DNA of 64,000 bases from Clusia tigrina (lineage: Eukaryota > Arthropoda > Insecta > Diptera > Clusiidae), in assembly GCA_920105625.2 (NCBI GenBank), contig OV050030.1:241087889-241151888 (forward strand). The letters run 5' to 3'. Under the pieces are notes generated by a model, which did no database searches, was not told the DNA's origin, and saw only the letters and a list, made by a program, of their open reading frames with translations. Below, in pieces: positions 38,239 to 50,200 of the stretch. A program made the position numbers and the translations under genes. Numbering within the stretch: the stretch's first letter is position 1; each line of letters starts with the position of its first letter.

Positions 38239-41178
38239 ATGCTGCACTTGAGTCTCAAATCAAACACTAATAAAACTAAAAATGGCCCTAACTTCTATAC
38301 GGTACGTCTTACACCTATCAAAGTTTGCAACATACAAATGCTTGTAACTTTTTACTGGAGCGTCATAAAACCTTGAAATTTTTTTACAATAAAGTACTCG
38401 AGCCTCTTGTCAACTTAAGCTATCGCTCAAAGCTATGCTACCCTTGAGTCTCAAATCAAACACTAATAAAACTTCAAATGGCCCTAACTTCTATATGGTA
38501 CGCCCTACACCTAGCAAAGTTTGCAACATATATATGCTTGTAACTTTTTACTGGAGCGTCATAAAGCCTTGAAATTGTGTAACAATAAAGTACTCGAGCC
38601 TCTTGTCAATTTAAGCTATCGCTCAAAGCTATGCTACCCTTGAGTCCCAAATCAAACTCTGATAAAACTTCAAATGGCCCTAACTCCTATACGGTACGTC
38701 CTACACCTATCAAAGTTTGCAACATACAAATGCTTGCAACTTTTTACTGGAGCGTCATAAAACCTTGAAATTTCGTAACAATAAAGTACTCGAGCCTCTT
38801 GTCAATTTAACCTATCGCTCAAAGCTATGCTACCCTTGAGTCCCAAATCAAACACTGATTAAGCTTCAAACGGCCCTAACTTCTATACGGTACGTCCTAC
38901 AACTATCAAAGTTTGCAACATACAAATGCTTGTAACTTTTTACTGGAGCGTCATAAAACCTTGAAATTTTTTAACAATAAAGTACTCGAGACTCTTGTCA
39001 AGTTAAGCTATCGCTCAAAGCTATGCTACCCTTGAGTCCCATATCAAACACTGATAAAATTTAAAATGGCCCTAACTTCTATACGGTACGTCCTACACCT
39101 ATCAAAGTTTGCAACATACAAATGCTTGTAACTTTTTACTGGAGCGTCATAAAAGCTTGAAATTTTGTAACAATAAAGTACTCGAGCCTCTTGTCAATTT
39201 AAGCTATCGCTCAAAGCTATGCTGCACTTGAGTCTCAAATCAAACACTAATAAAACTAAAAATGGCCCTAACTTCTATACGGTACGTCCTACACCTATCA
39301 AAGTTTGCAACATACAAATGCTTGTAACTTTTTACTGGAGCGTCATAAAACCTTGAAATTTTGTAACAATAAAGTACTCGAGCCTCTTGTCAACTTAAGC
39401 TATCGCTCAAAGCTATGCTACCCTTGAGTCTCAAATCAAACACTAATAAAACTTCAAATGGCCCTAACTTCTATATGGTACGCCCTACACCTAGCAAAGT
39501 TTGCAACATATAAATGCTTGTAAGTTTTTACTGGAGCGTCATAAAGCCTTGAAATTGTGTAACAATAAAGTACTCGAGCCTCTTGTCAATTTAAGCTATC
39601 GCCCAAAGCTATGCTACCCTTGAGTCCCAAATCAAACTCTGATAAAACTTCAAATGGCCCTAACTTCTATACGGTACGTCCTACACCTATCAAAGTTTGC
39701 AACATACAAATGCTTGTAACTTTTTACTGGAGCGTCATAAAACCTTGAAATTTCGTAACAATAAAGTACTCGAGCCTCTTGTCAATTTAAGCTATCGCTC
39801 AAAGCTATGCTACCCTTGAGTCCCAAATCAAACACTGATTAAGCTTCAAACGGCCCTAACTTCTATACGGTACGTCCTACAACTATCAAAGTTTGCAACA
39901 TACAAATGCTTGTAACTTTTTACTGGAGCGTCATAAAACCTTGAAATTTTTTAACAATAAAGTACTCGAGACTCTTGTCAAGTTAAGCTATCGCTCAAAG
40001 CTATGCTACCCTTGAGTCCCAAATCAAACACTGATAAAATTTAAAATGGCCCTAACTTCTATACGGTACGTCCTACACCTATCAAAGTTTGCAACATACA
40101 AATGCTTGTAACTTTTTACTGGAGCGTCATAAAAGCTTGAAATTTGGTAACAATAAAGTACTCGAGCCTCTTGTCAATTTAAGCTATCGCTCAAAGCTAT
40201 GCTGCACTTGAGTCTCAAATCAAACACTAATAAAACTAAAAATGGCCCTAACTTCTATACGGTACGTCCTACACCTATCAAAGTTTGCAACATACAAATG
40301 CTTGTAACTTTTTACTGGAGCGTCATAAAACCTTGAAATTTTGTAACAATAAAGTACTCGAGCCTCTTGTCAACTTAAGCTATCGCTCAAAGCTATGCTA
40401 CCCTTGAGTCTCAAATCAAACACTAATAAAACTTCAAATGGCCCTAACTTCTATATGGTACGCCCTACACCTAGCAAAGTTTGCAACATATAAATGCTTG
40501 TAAGTTTTTACTGGAGCGTCATAAAGCCTTGAAATTGTGTAACAATAAAGTACTCGAGCCTCTTGTCAATTTAAGCTATCGCCCAAAGCTATGCTACCCT
40601 TGAGTCCCAAATCAAACTCTGATAAAACTTCAAATGGCCCTAACTTCTATACGGTACGTCCTACACCTATCAAAGTTTGCAACATACAAATGCTTGTAAC
40701 TTTTTACTGGAGCGTCATAAAACCTTGAAATTTCGTAACAATAAAGTACTCGAGCCTCTTGTCAATTTAAGCTATCGCTCAAAGCTATGCTACCCTTGAG
40801 TCCCAAATCAAACACTGATTAAGCTTCAAACGGCCCTAACTTCTATACGGTACGTCCTACAACTATCAAAGTTTGCAACATACAAATGCTTGTAACTTTT
40901 TACTGGAGCGTCATAAAACCTTGAAATTTTTTAACAATAAAGTACTCGAGACTCTTGTCAAGTTAAGCTATCGCTCAAAGCTATGCTACCCTTGAGTCCC
41001 AAATCAAACACTGATAAAATTTAAAATGGCCCTAACTTCTATATGGTACGTCCTACACCTATCAAAGTTTGCAACATACAAATGCTTGTAACTTTTTACT
41101 GGAGCGTCATAAAAGCTTGAAATTTGGTAACAATAAAGTACTCGAGCCTCTTGTCAATTTAAGCTATCGCTCAAAGCT
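38239..41178 (+). repeat. 980-bp HOR, copies 3, 4 and 5
   Basis: Type 1 markers at 38,239, 39,219 and 40,199 start three consecutive 980-bp units. Copies 4 and 5 are the closest pair. Both carry TTGTAAGTTTTTAC (near 39,519 and 40,499), ATCGCCCAAAG (near 39,599 and 40,579) and AATTTGGTAAC (near 40,141 and 41,121), which the other copies lack. A sixth, partial copy starts at 41,179. Confidence 0.85.
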
Positions 41179-42730
41179 ATGCTGCACTTGAGTCTCAAAT
41201 CAAACACTAATAAAACTAAAAATGGCCCTAACTTCTATACGGTACGTCCTACACCTATCAAAGTTTGCAACATACAAATGCTTGTAACTTTTTACTGGAG
41301 CGTCATAAAACCTTGAAATTTTGTAACAATGAAGTACTCGAGCCTCTTGTCAACTTAAGCTATCGCTCAAAGCTATGCTACCCTTGAGTCTCAAATCAAA
41401 CACTAATAAAACTTCAAATGGCCCTAACTTCTATATGGTACGTCCTACACCTAGCAAAGTTTGCAACATACAAATGCTTGTAACTTTTTACTGGAGCGTC
41501 ATAAAACCTTGAAATTTTGTAACAATAAAGTACTCGAGCCTCTTGTCAATTTAAGCTATCGCTCAAAGCTATGCTACCCTTGAGTCCCAAATCAAACACT
41601 GATAAAACTTCAAATGGCCCTTACTTTTATACGGTACGTCCTACACCTGTCAAAGTTTGCAACATATAAATGCTTGTAACTTTTTACTGGAGCGTCGTAA
41701 ACCCTTGAAATTGTGTAACAATAAAGTACTCGAGCCTCTTGTCAATTTAAGCTATCGCTCAAAGCTATGCTACCTTTGAGTCCCAAATCAAACTCTGATA
41801 AAACTTCAAATGGCCCTAACTTTTATACGGTACGTCCTACAACTATCAAAGTTTGCAACATACAAATGCTTGTAACTTTTTACTGGAGCGTCATAAGACC
41901 TTGAAATTTCGTAACAATAAAGTACTCGAGCCTCTTGTCAATTTAAGCTATCGCTCAAAGCTATGCTACCCTTGAGTCCCAAATCAAACACTGATAAAGC
42001 TTCAAATGGCCCTAACTTCTATACGGTGCATCCTATACCTATCAAAGTTTGCAACATATAAATGCTTGTAACTTTTTACTGGAGCGTCATAACACCTTGC
42101 AATTTTGTAAGAATAAAGTACTCGAGCCTCTTGTCTATTTAAGCTATCGCTCAAAGCTATGCTACCCTTGAGTTCCATATCAAACACTGATAAAACTTCA
42201 AATGGCCCTAACTTCTATACGGTACATCCTACACCTGCCAAAGTTTGCGACATACAAATGCTTGTAAGTTTTTACTGGAGTGTCATAAATCCTTAAAATT
42301 TTGTAACAATAAAGTACTCGAGCCTCTTGTCATTTTAAGCTATCGCTCAAAGCTATGCTACCCTTGAGACCCAAATCAAATACTGATAAAACTTCAAATG
42401 GCCCTAACTTCTATACGGTACGTCCTATACCTATCAAAATTTGCAACAAACAAATTCTTGTAACTATTTACTGGAGCGTCATAAAACCTTGAAATTTTGT
42501 AACAATAAAGTACTCGAGCCTCTTGACAATTTAAGCAATCGCTCAAAGCTATGCTACCCTTGAGTCCCAAATCAAACTCTGATAAAACTTCAAATGGCCC
42601 TAACTTCTATACGGTACGTCCTACACCTATCAAAGTTTGCAACATACAAATGCTTGTAACTTTTTACTGGAGCGTCATAAAACCTTGAAATTTCGTAACA
42701 ATAAAGTACTCGAGCCTCTTGTCAATTTAA

Positions 42731-42756
42731 GCTATCGCTCAAAGCTATCGCTCAAA
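42731..42756 (+). repeat. 13-bp tandem duplication inside one monomer
   Basis: GCTATCGCTCAAA is present twice in a row before GCTATGC, so this monomer is 209 bp long. The monomer already contains GCTAT twice 14 bases apart (GCTATCGC and GCTATGCT), which gives a natural slippage point. It occurs only once in the window. Confidence 0.9.
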
Positions 42757-43059
42757 GCTATGCTACCCTTGAGTCCCAAATCAAACACTGATTAAGCTTC
42801 AAGCGGCCCTAACTTCTATACGGTACGTCCTACAACTATCAAAGTTTGCAACATACAAATGCTTGTAACTTTTTACTGGAGCGTCATAAAACCTTGAAAT
42901 TTTGTAACAATAAAGTACTCGAGACTCTTGTCAAGTTAAGCTATCGCTCAAAGCTATGCTACCCTTGAGTCCCAAATCAAACACTGATAAAACTTAAAAT
43001 GGCCCTAACTACTGTACGGTACGTCCTACACCTATCAAAGTTTGCAACATACAAATGCT

Positions 43060-44900
43060 TGTAACCTTTAACTGGAGCGTCATAAAACCTTGAAATTTTG
43101 TAACAATAAAGTACTCGTGCCTCTTGTCAATTTAAGCTATCGCTCAAAGCTATGCTACCCTTGAGTCTCAAATCAAACACTAATAAAACTTCAAATGGCC
43201 CTAACTTCTATACGGTACGTCCTACACCTATCAAAGTTTGCAACATACAAATGCTTGTAACTTTTTACTGGAGCGTCATAAAACCTTGAAATTTTGTAAC
43301 AATAAAGTACTCGAGCCTCTTGTCAATTTAAGCTATCGCTCAAAGCTATGCTACCCTTGAGTCCCAAATCAAACACTGATAAAACTTCAAATGGCCCTAA
43401 CTTCTATACGGTACGTCCTACACCTGTCAAAGTTTGCAACATATAAATGCTTGTAACTTTTTACTGGAGCGTCATAAAGCCTTGAAATTGTGTAACAATA
43501 AAGTACTCGAGCCTCTTGTCAATTTAAGCTATCGCTCAAAGCTATGCTACCCTTGAGTCCCAAATCAAACTCTGATAAAACTTCAAATGGCCCTAACTTC
43601 TATACGGTACGTCCTACACCTATCAAAGTTTGCAACATACAAATGCTTGTAACATTTTACTGGAGCGTCATAAAACCTTGAAATTTCGTAACAATAAAGT
43701 ACTCGAGCCTCTTGTCAATTTAAGCTATCGCTCAAAGCTATGCTACCCTTGAGTCCCAACTCAAACACTGATTAAGCTTCAAACGGCCCTAACTTCTATA
43801 CGGTACGTCCTACAACTATCAAAGTTTGCAACATACAAATGCTTGTAACTTTTTACTGGAGCGTCATAAAACCTTGAAATTTCGTAACAATAAAGTACTG
43901 GAGCCTCTTGTCAATTTAAGCTATCGCTCAAAGCTATGCTACCCTTGAGTCCCAAATCAAACACTGATAAAGCTTCAAATGGCCCTAACTTCTATACGGT
44001 GCATCCTATACCTATCAAAGTTTGCAACATATAAATGCTTGTACCTTTTTACTGGAGCGTCATAACACCTTGCAATTTTGTAAGAATAACGTACTCGAGC
44101 CTCTTGTCTATTTAAGCTATCGCTCAAAGCTATGCTACCCTTGAGGCCCAAATCAAATACTGATAAAACTTCAAATGGCCCTAACTTCTATACGGTACGT
44201 CCTATACCTATCAAAATTTGCAACAAACAAATTATTGTAACTATTTACTGGAGCGTCATAAAACCTTGAAATTTTGTAACAATAAAGTACTCGAGCCTCT
44301 TGTCATTATACGCTATCGCTCAAAGCTATGCTACCCTTGAGTCCTAAATCAAACATTGATAAAACTTCAAATGGCCCTAACTTCTATACGGTACGTCCTA
44401 CACCTATGAAAGTTTGCAACATACAAATGCTTGTAACTTTTTACTGGAGCGTCATAAAGCCTTGAAATTTTGTAACAATAAAGTATTCGCGCCATTTGTC
44501 AATTTAAGCTATCGCTCAAAGCTATGCTACCCTTGAGTCAAAAATGAAATACTGATAAAACTTCAAATGGCCCTTACTTCTATACGGTACGTCCTACACT
44601 TATCAAAGTTTGCAACATACAAATGCTTGTAACTTTTTACTGGAGCGCCATAAAACCTTGAAATTTTGTAACAATAAAGTACTCGAGCCTCTTGTCAATT
44701 TAAGCTATCGCTCAAAGCTATGCTACCCTTGAGTCCGAAATCAAACACTGATAAAGCTTCAAATGGTCCTAACTTCTATACGGAACGTCCTACACCTATC
44801 AAAGTTTGCAACATACAAATGCTTGTAACTTTTTACTGGAGCGTCATAAAACCTTGAAATTTTGTAACAATAAAGTACTCGAGCCTCTTGTCAGTTTACG
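43060..44900 (+). repeat. Domain C block repeated at 47.56 and 50.9 kb
   Basis: This block matches 47,564 to about 49,400 (offset 4,504) and from there about 50,897-52,730 (offset 3,333). Markers are GTAACCTTTAACTGG with CTCGTGCC, ATATAAATGC with GAAATTGTGT, TGATTAAGC, TACTGGAGCC, GGTGCATCC (43,999, 48,503 and 51,836), GAGGCCCAAATC, CATTATACGC and TATTCGCGCC. Confidence 0.7.
43241..43436 (+). repeat. Reference monomer (near-consensus 196-bp unit)
   Basis: This copy matches the majority base of the array at nearly every position. Its only clear departure is G instead of A in CACCTGTC near the end. It is a convenient reference for the family: 73 of 196 bases in the consensus are G or C, C exceeds G about 47 to 26 on this strand, and there are five CpG sites (in GAGCGTC, CTCGAG, TATCGC, ACGG and ACGT). 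It has one XhoI site and two GTAC sites, one of which overlaps the XhoI site. The length of 196 bp is in the range of a nucleosome repeat, which is common for satellites. Confidence 0.9.
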
Positions 44901-45085
44901 CTATCGCTCAAAGCTATGCTACCCTTGATTCCTAAATCAAACATTGATAAAACTTCAAATGGCCCTAACTTCTATACGGTACGTCCTACATCTATCAAAG
45001 TTTGCAACATACAAATGCTTGTAACTTTTTACTGGAGCGTCATAAAGCCTTGAAATTTTGTAACAATAAAGTATTCGAGCCTCTT

Positions 45086-47238
45086 GTCAATTTAAGCTAT
45101 CGCTCAAAGCTATGCTACCCTTGAGTCACAAATGAAATACTGATAAAACTTCAAATGGCCCTTACTTCTATACGGTACGTCCTACACCTATCAAAGTTTG
45201 CAACATACAAATGCTTGTAACTTTTTACTGGAGCGCCATAAAACCTTGAAATTTTGTAACAATAAAGTACTCGAGCCTCTTGTCAATTTATCGCTCAAAG
45301 CTATGCTACCCTTGAGTCCCAAATCAAACAATGATAAAGCTTCAAATGGTTCTAACTTCTATACGGAACATCCTACACCTATCAAAGTTTGCAACATACA
45401 AATGCTTGTAACTTTTTAGTGGAGCGTCATAAAACCTTGAAATTTTGTAACAATAAAGTACTCGAGCCTCTTGCCATTATACGATATCGTTCAAAGCTAT
45501 GCTACCCTTGAGTCCTAAATCAAACATTGATAAAACTTCAAATGGCCCTAACTTCTATATGGTACGTCCTACACCTATCAAAGTTTGCAGCATACAAATG
45601 CTTGTAACTTTTTACTGGAGCGTCATAAAACCTTGAAATTTTGTAACAATAAAGTACTCGAGCCTCTTGTCAATTTAAGCTATCGCTCAAAGCTATGCTA
45701 CCCTTGATTCACAAATCAAACACTGATACAACTTCAAATGGACCTAACTTCTATACGGAACGTCCTACACCTATCAAAGTTTGCAACATACAAATGCTTG
45801 TAACTTTTTACTGGAGCGTCATAACACCTTGAAATTTTGTAACAATAAACTACTCGAGCCTCTTGTCAATTTAAGCTATCGCTCAAAGCTATGCTACCCT
45901 TGATTCACAAATCAAACACTGATACAAGTTCAAATGGACCTAACTTCTATACGGAACGTCCTACACCTATCAAAGTTTGCAACATACAAATGCTTGTAAC
46001 TTTTTACTGGAGCGTCATAACACCTTGAAATTTTGTAACAATAAACTACTCGAGCCTCTTGTCAATTTAAGCTATCGCTCAAAGCTATGCTACCCTTGAG
46101 TCCCAAATCAAACACTGATAAAACTTCAAATGGCCCTAACTCCGATACGGAACGTCCTACACCTATCAAAGTTTGCAACATACAAATGCTTGTATTTTTT
46201 TACTAGAGCGTCATAAAACTTTGAAATTTTGTAACAATAAAGTACTCGAGCCTCTTGTCAATTTAAGCTATCGCTCAAAGCTGTGCTACCCTTGAGTCCA
46301 AAATCAAACACTGATAAAACTTCAAATGGCCCTAACTTCTATATGATCCGTCCTACACCTATCAAAGTTTGCAACATACAAATGTTTGTAAGTTTTTACT
46401 AGAGCGTCATAAAACCTTGAAATTTTGTAACAATAAAGTACTCGAGCCTCTGGTCAATTTAAGCTATCGCTCAAAGCTATGCTACCCTTGAGTCCCAAAT
46501 CAAATACTGATAAAACTTCAAATGGCCCTAACTCCGATACGGAACGTCCTACACATATCAAAGTTTGCAACATACAAATGCTTGTAACTTTTTACTGGAG
46601 CGTCATAAAACCTTGAAATTTTGTAACAATAAAGTACTCGAGCCTCTTGTCAATTTAAGCTATCGCTCAAAGCTATGATACCCTTGAGTCCCAAATCAAA
46701 CACTGATAAAACTTCAAATGGCCCTAACTTCTATACGGTACGTCCTACTCCTATTAAAGTTTGCAACATACAAATTGCTTGTAACTTTTTACTGGAGCGT
46801 CATAAAGCCTTGAAATTTTGTAACAATAAAGTACTCGAGCCTCTTGTCAATTTAAGCTATCGCTCAATGCTATGCTACCCTTGAGTCCCAAATCAGACAC
46901 TGATAAAACTTCAAATGGCCCTATCTTCTATACGGTATGTCCTACACCTATCAAAGTTTGCATCATAGAAATGCTTGTAACTTTTTACTGGACCGTTATA
47001 AGACCTTGAAAATTTGTAACAATAAAGTTCTCGAGCCTCTTGTCAATTTAAGCTATCGCTCAAAGCTATGCTACCCTTGAGTCCCAAATCAAACACTGAT
47101 AAAATTTCAAATGGCCCTAACTTCTATACGGTACGTCCTACACCTATCAAAGTTTGCAACATACAAATGCTTGTAACTTTTTACTGGAGCGTCATAAAAC
47201 CTTGAAATTTTGTAACAATAAAGTACTCGAGCCTCTTG
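45086..47238 (+). repeat. 2.2 kb block, copy 1 of 3
   Basis: This recurs at about 54,296-56,447 (offset 9,210) and 59,774-61,925 (a further 5,478). Markers in order are GAGTCACAAATG, the 5-bp-deleted CAATTTATCGC, CCATTATACG with ATATCGTTC, GATTCACAAATC with GATACAAC, CTCCGATACGG, ATATGATCCG/ATATGATACG, CTCTGGTC, CTACTCCTATTAAAG, CATCATAG and GGACCGTTATAAG. This copy has an extra T in ACAAATTGCTTG near 46,774. Confidence 0.78.
45286..45296 (+). other. 5-bp deletion allele (representative of four copies)
   Basis: CAATTTATCGCTC replaces CAATTTAAGCTATCGCTC, a loss of five bases between TA repeats. It occurs near 45,290, 54,500, 58,807 and 59,978, always in the same position within the domain C block series, and so marks one lineage of copies. 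Confidence 0.85.
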
Positions 47239-50200
47239 CCAAGTTAAGCTATCGCTCAAAGCTATGCTACCCTTGAGTCCCAAATCAAACACTGATAAAA
47301 CTTAAAATGGCCCTAACTACTGTACGATACGTCCTACACCTATCAAAGTTTGCAACATACAAATGCTTGTAACTTTTTACTGGAGCGTCATAAAAGCTTG
47401 AAATTTTGTAACAATAAAGTACTCGAGCCTCTTGTCAATTTAAGCTATCGCTCAAAGCTATGCTACACTTGAGTCTCAAATCAAACACTAATAAAACTTC
47501 AAATGGCCCTAACTTCTATACGGTACGTCCTACACCTATCAAAGTTTGCAACATACAAATGCTTGTAACCTTTAACTGGAGCGTCATAAAACCTTGAAAT
47601 TTTGTAACAATAAAGTACTCGTGCCTCTTGTCAATTTAAGCTATCGCTCAAAGCTATGCTACCCTTGAGTCTCAAATCAAACACTAATAAAACTTCAAAT
47701 GGCCCCAGCTTCTATACGGTACGTCCTACACCTATCAAAGTTTGCAACATACAAATGCTTGTAACTTTTTACTGGAGCGTCATAAAACCTTGAAATTTTG
47801 TAACAATAAAGTACTCGAGCCTCTTGTCAATTTAAGCTATCGCTCAAAGCTATGCTACCCTTGAGTCCCAAATCAAACACTGATAAAACTTCAAATGGCC
47901 CTAACTTCTATACGGTACGTCCTACACCTGTCAAAGTTTGCAACATATAAATGCTTGTAACTTTTTACTGGAGCGTCATAAAGCCTTGAAATTGTGTAAC
48001 AATAAAGTACTCGAGCCTCTTGTCAATTTAAGCTATCGCTCAAAGCTATGCTACCCTTGAGTCCCAAATCAAACTCTGATAAAACTTCAAATGGCCCTAA
48101 CTTCTATACGGTACGTCCTACACCTATCAAAGTTTGCAACATACAAATGCTTGTTACATTTTACTGGAGCGTCATAAAACCTTGAAATTTTGTAACAATA
48201 AAGTACTCGAGCCTCTTGTCAATTTAAGCTATCGCTCAAAGCTATGCTACCCTTGAGTCCCAACTCAAACACTGATTAAGCTTCAAATGGCCCTAACTTC
48301 TATACGGTACGTCCTACAACTATCAAAGTTTGCAACATACAAATGCTTGTAACTTTTTACTGGAGCGTCATAAAACCTTGAAATTTCGTAACAATAAAGT
48401 ACTGGAGCCTCTTGTCAATTTAAGCTATCGCTCAAAGCTATGCTACCCTTGAGACCCAAATCAAACACTGATAAAGCTTCAAATGGCCCTAGCTTCTATA
48501 CGGTGCATCCTATACCTATCAAAGTTTGCAACATATAAATGCTTGTACCTTTTTACTGGAGCGTCATAACACCTTGCAATTTTGTAAGAATAAAGTACTC
48601 GATCCTCTTGTCTATTTAAGCTATCGCTCAAAGCTATGCTACCCTTGAGGCCCAAATCAAATACTGATAAAACTTCAAATGGCCCTAACTTCTATACGGT
48701 ACGTCCTATACCTATCAAAATTTGCAACAAACAAATTATTGTAACTATTTACTGGAGCGTCATAAAACCTTGAAATTTTGTAACAATAAAGTACTCGAGC
48801 CTCTTGTCATTATACGCTATCGCTCAAAGCTATGCTACCCTTGAGTCCTAAATCAAACATTGATAAAACTTCAAATGGCCCTAACTTCTATACGGTACGT
48901 CCTACACCTATGAAAGTTTGCAACATACAAATGCTTGTAACTTTTTACTGGAGCGTCATAAAGCATTTGAAATTTTGTAACAATAAAGTATTCGCGCCTC
49001 TTGTCAATTTAAGCTATCGCTCAAAGCTATGCTACCCTTGAGTCACAAATGAAATACTGATAAAACTTCAAATGGCCCTTACTTCTATACGGTACGTCCT
49101 ACACCTATCAAAGTTTGCAACATACAAATGCTTGTAACTTTTTACTGGAGCGCCATAAAACCTTGAAATTTTGTAACAATAAAGTACTCGAGCCTCTTGT
49201 CAATTTAAGCTATCGCTCAAAGCTATGCTACCCTTGAGTCCGAAATCAAACACTGATAAAGCTTCAAATGGTCCTAACTTCTATACGGAACGTCCTACAC
49301 CTATCAAAGTTTGCAACATACAAATGCTTGTAACTTTTTACTGGAGCGTCATAAAACCTTGAAATTTTGTAACAATAAAGTACTCGAGCCTCTTGTCAGT
49401 TTACGCTATCGCTCAAAGCTATGCTACCCTTGATTCCTAAATCAAACATTGACAAAACTTCAAATGGCCCTAACTTCTATACGGTACGTCCTACATCTAT
49501 CAAAGTTTGCAACATACAAATGCTTGTAACTTTTTACTGGAGCGTCATAAAACCTTGAAATTTCGTAACAATAAAGTACTGGAGCCTCTTGTCAATTTAA
49601 GCTATCGCTCAAAGCTATGCTACCCTTGAGTCCCAAATCAAACACTGATAAAGCTTCAAATGGCCCTAACTTCTATACGGTGCATCCTATACCTATCAAA
49701 GTTTGCAACATATAAATGATTGTACCTTTTTACTGGAGCGTCATAACACCTTGCAATTTTGTAAGAATAAAGTACTCGAGCCTCTTGTCTATTTAAGCTA
49801 TTGCTCAAAGCTATGCTACCCTTGAGGCCCAAATCAAATACTGATAAAACTTCAAATGGCCCTAACTTCTATACGGTACGTCCTATACCTATCAAAATTT
49901 GCAACAAACAAATTATTGTAACTATTTACTGGAGCGTCATAAAACCTTGAAATTTCGTAACAATAAAGTACTGGAGCCTCTTGTCAATTTAAGCTATCGC
50001 TCAAAGCTATGCTACCCTTGAGTCCCAAATCAAACACTGATAAAGCTTCAAATGGCCCTAACTTCTATACGGTGCATCCTATACCTATCAAAGTTTGCAA
50101 CATATAAATGCTTGTACCTTTTTACTGGAGCGTCATAACACCTTGCAATTTTGTAAGAATAAAGTACTCGAGCCTCTTGTCTATTTAAGCTATCGCTCAA

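Larger units (their letters stand above)
35216..41450 (+). repeat. Domain B: five-monomer (980-bp) HOR region
   Basis: Monomer types cycle in a fixed order of five. Type 1 has ATGCTGCAC with AAACTAAAAATGG. Type 2 has GTCAACTTAAGC with TATATGGTACGCCC and CTAGCAAAG. Type 3 has CATAAAGCC with GAAATTGTGT and AAACTCTG. Type 4 has GAAATTTCG with TGATTAAGC, AAACGGCC and ACAACTATC. Type 5 has ATTTTTTAAC with GAGACTCTTGTCAAG and AAAATTTAAAATGG. The type 1 marker ATGCTGCAC lies at 35,495, 35,691, 36,671, 38,239, 39,219, 40,199 and 41,179, so the dominant spacing is 980 bp. The left edge carries a truncated monomer, and the right edge grades into domain C between about 41.4 and 42.0 kb. Confidence 0.8.

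Noticed and set aside
42002..42187. Minus-strand open frames of 61 codons here and at 47,107-47,292
   Set aside because: Both are the complement of ordinary monomers with the same composition as the rest of the array, with no start context or homologous gene family that I recognise.
42721..42756. A microsatellite seed or regulatory operator at the doubled GCTATCGCTCAAA
   Set aside because: It has only two units and no other context; slippage within the satellite explains it.
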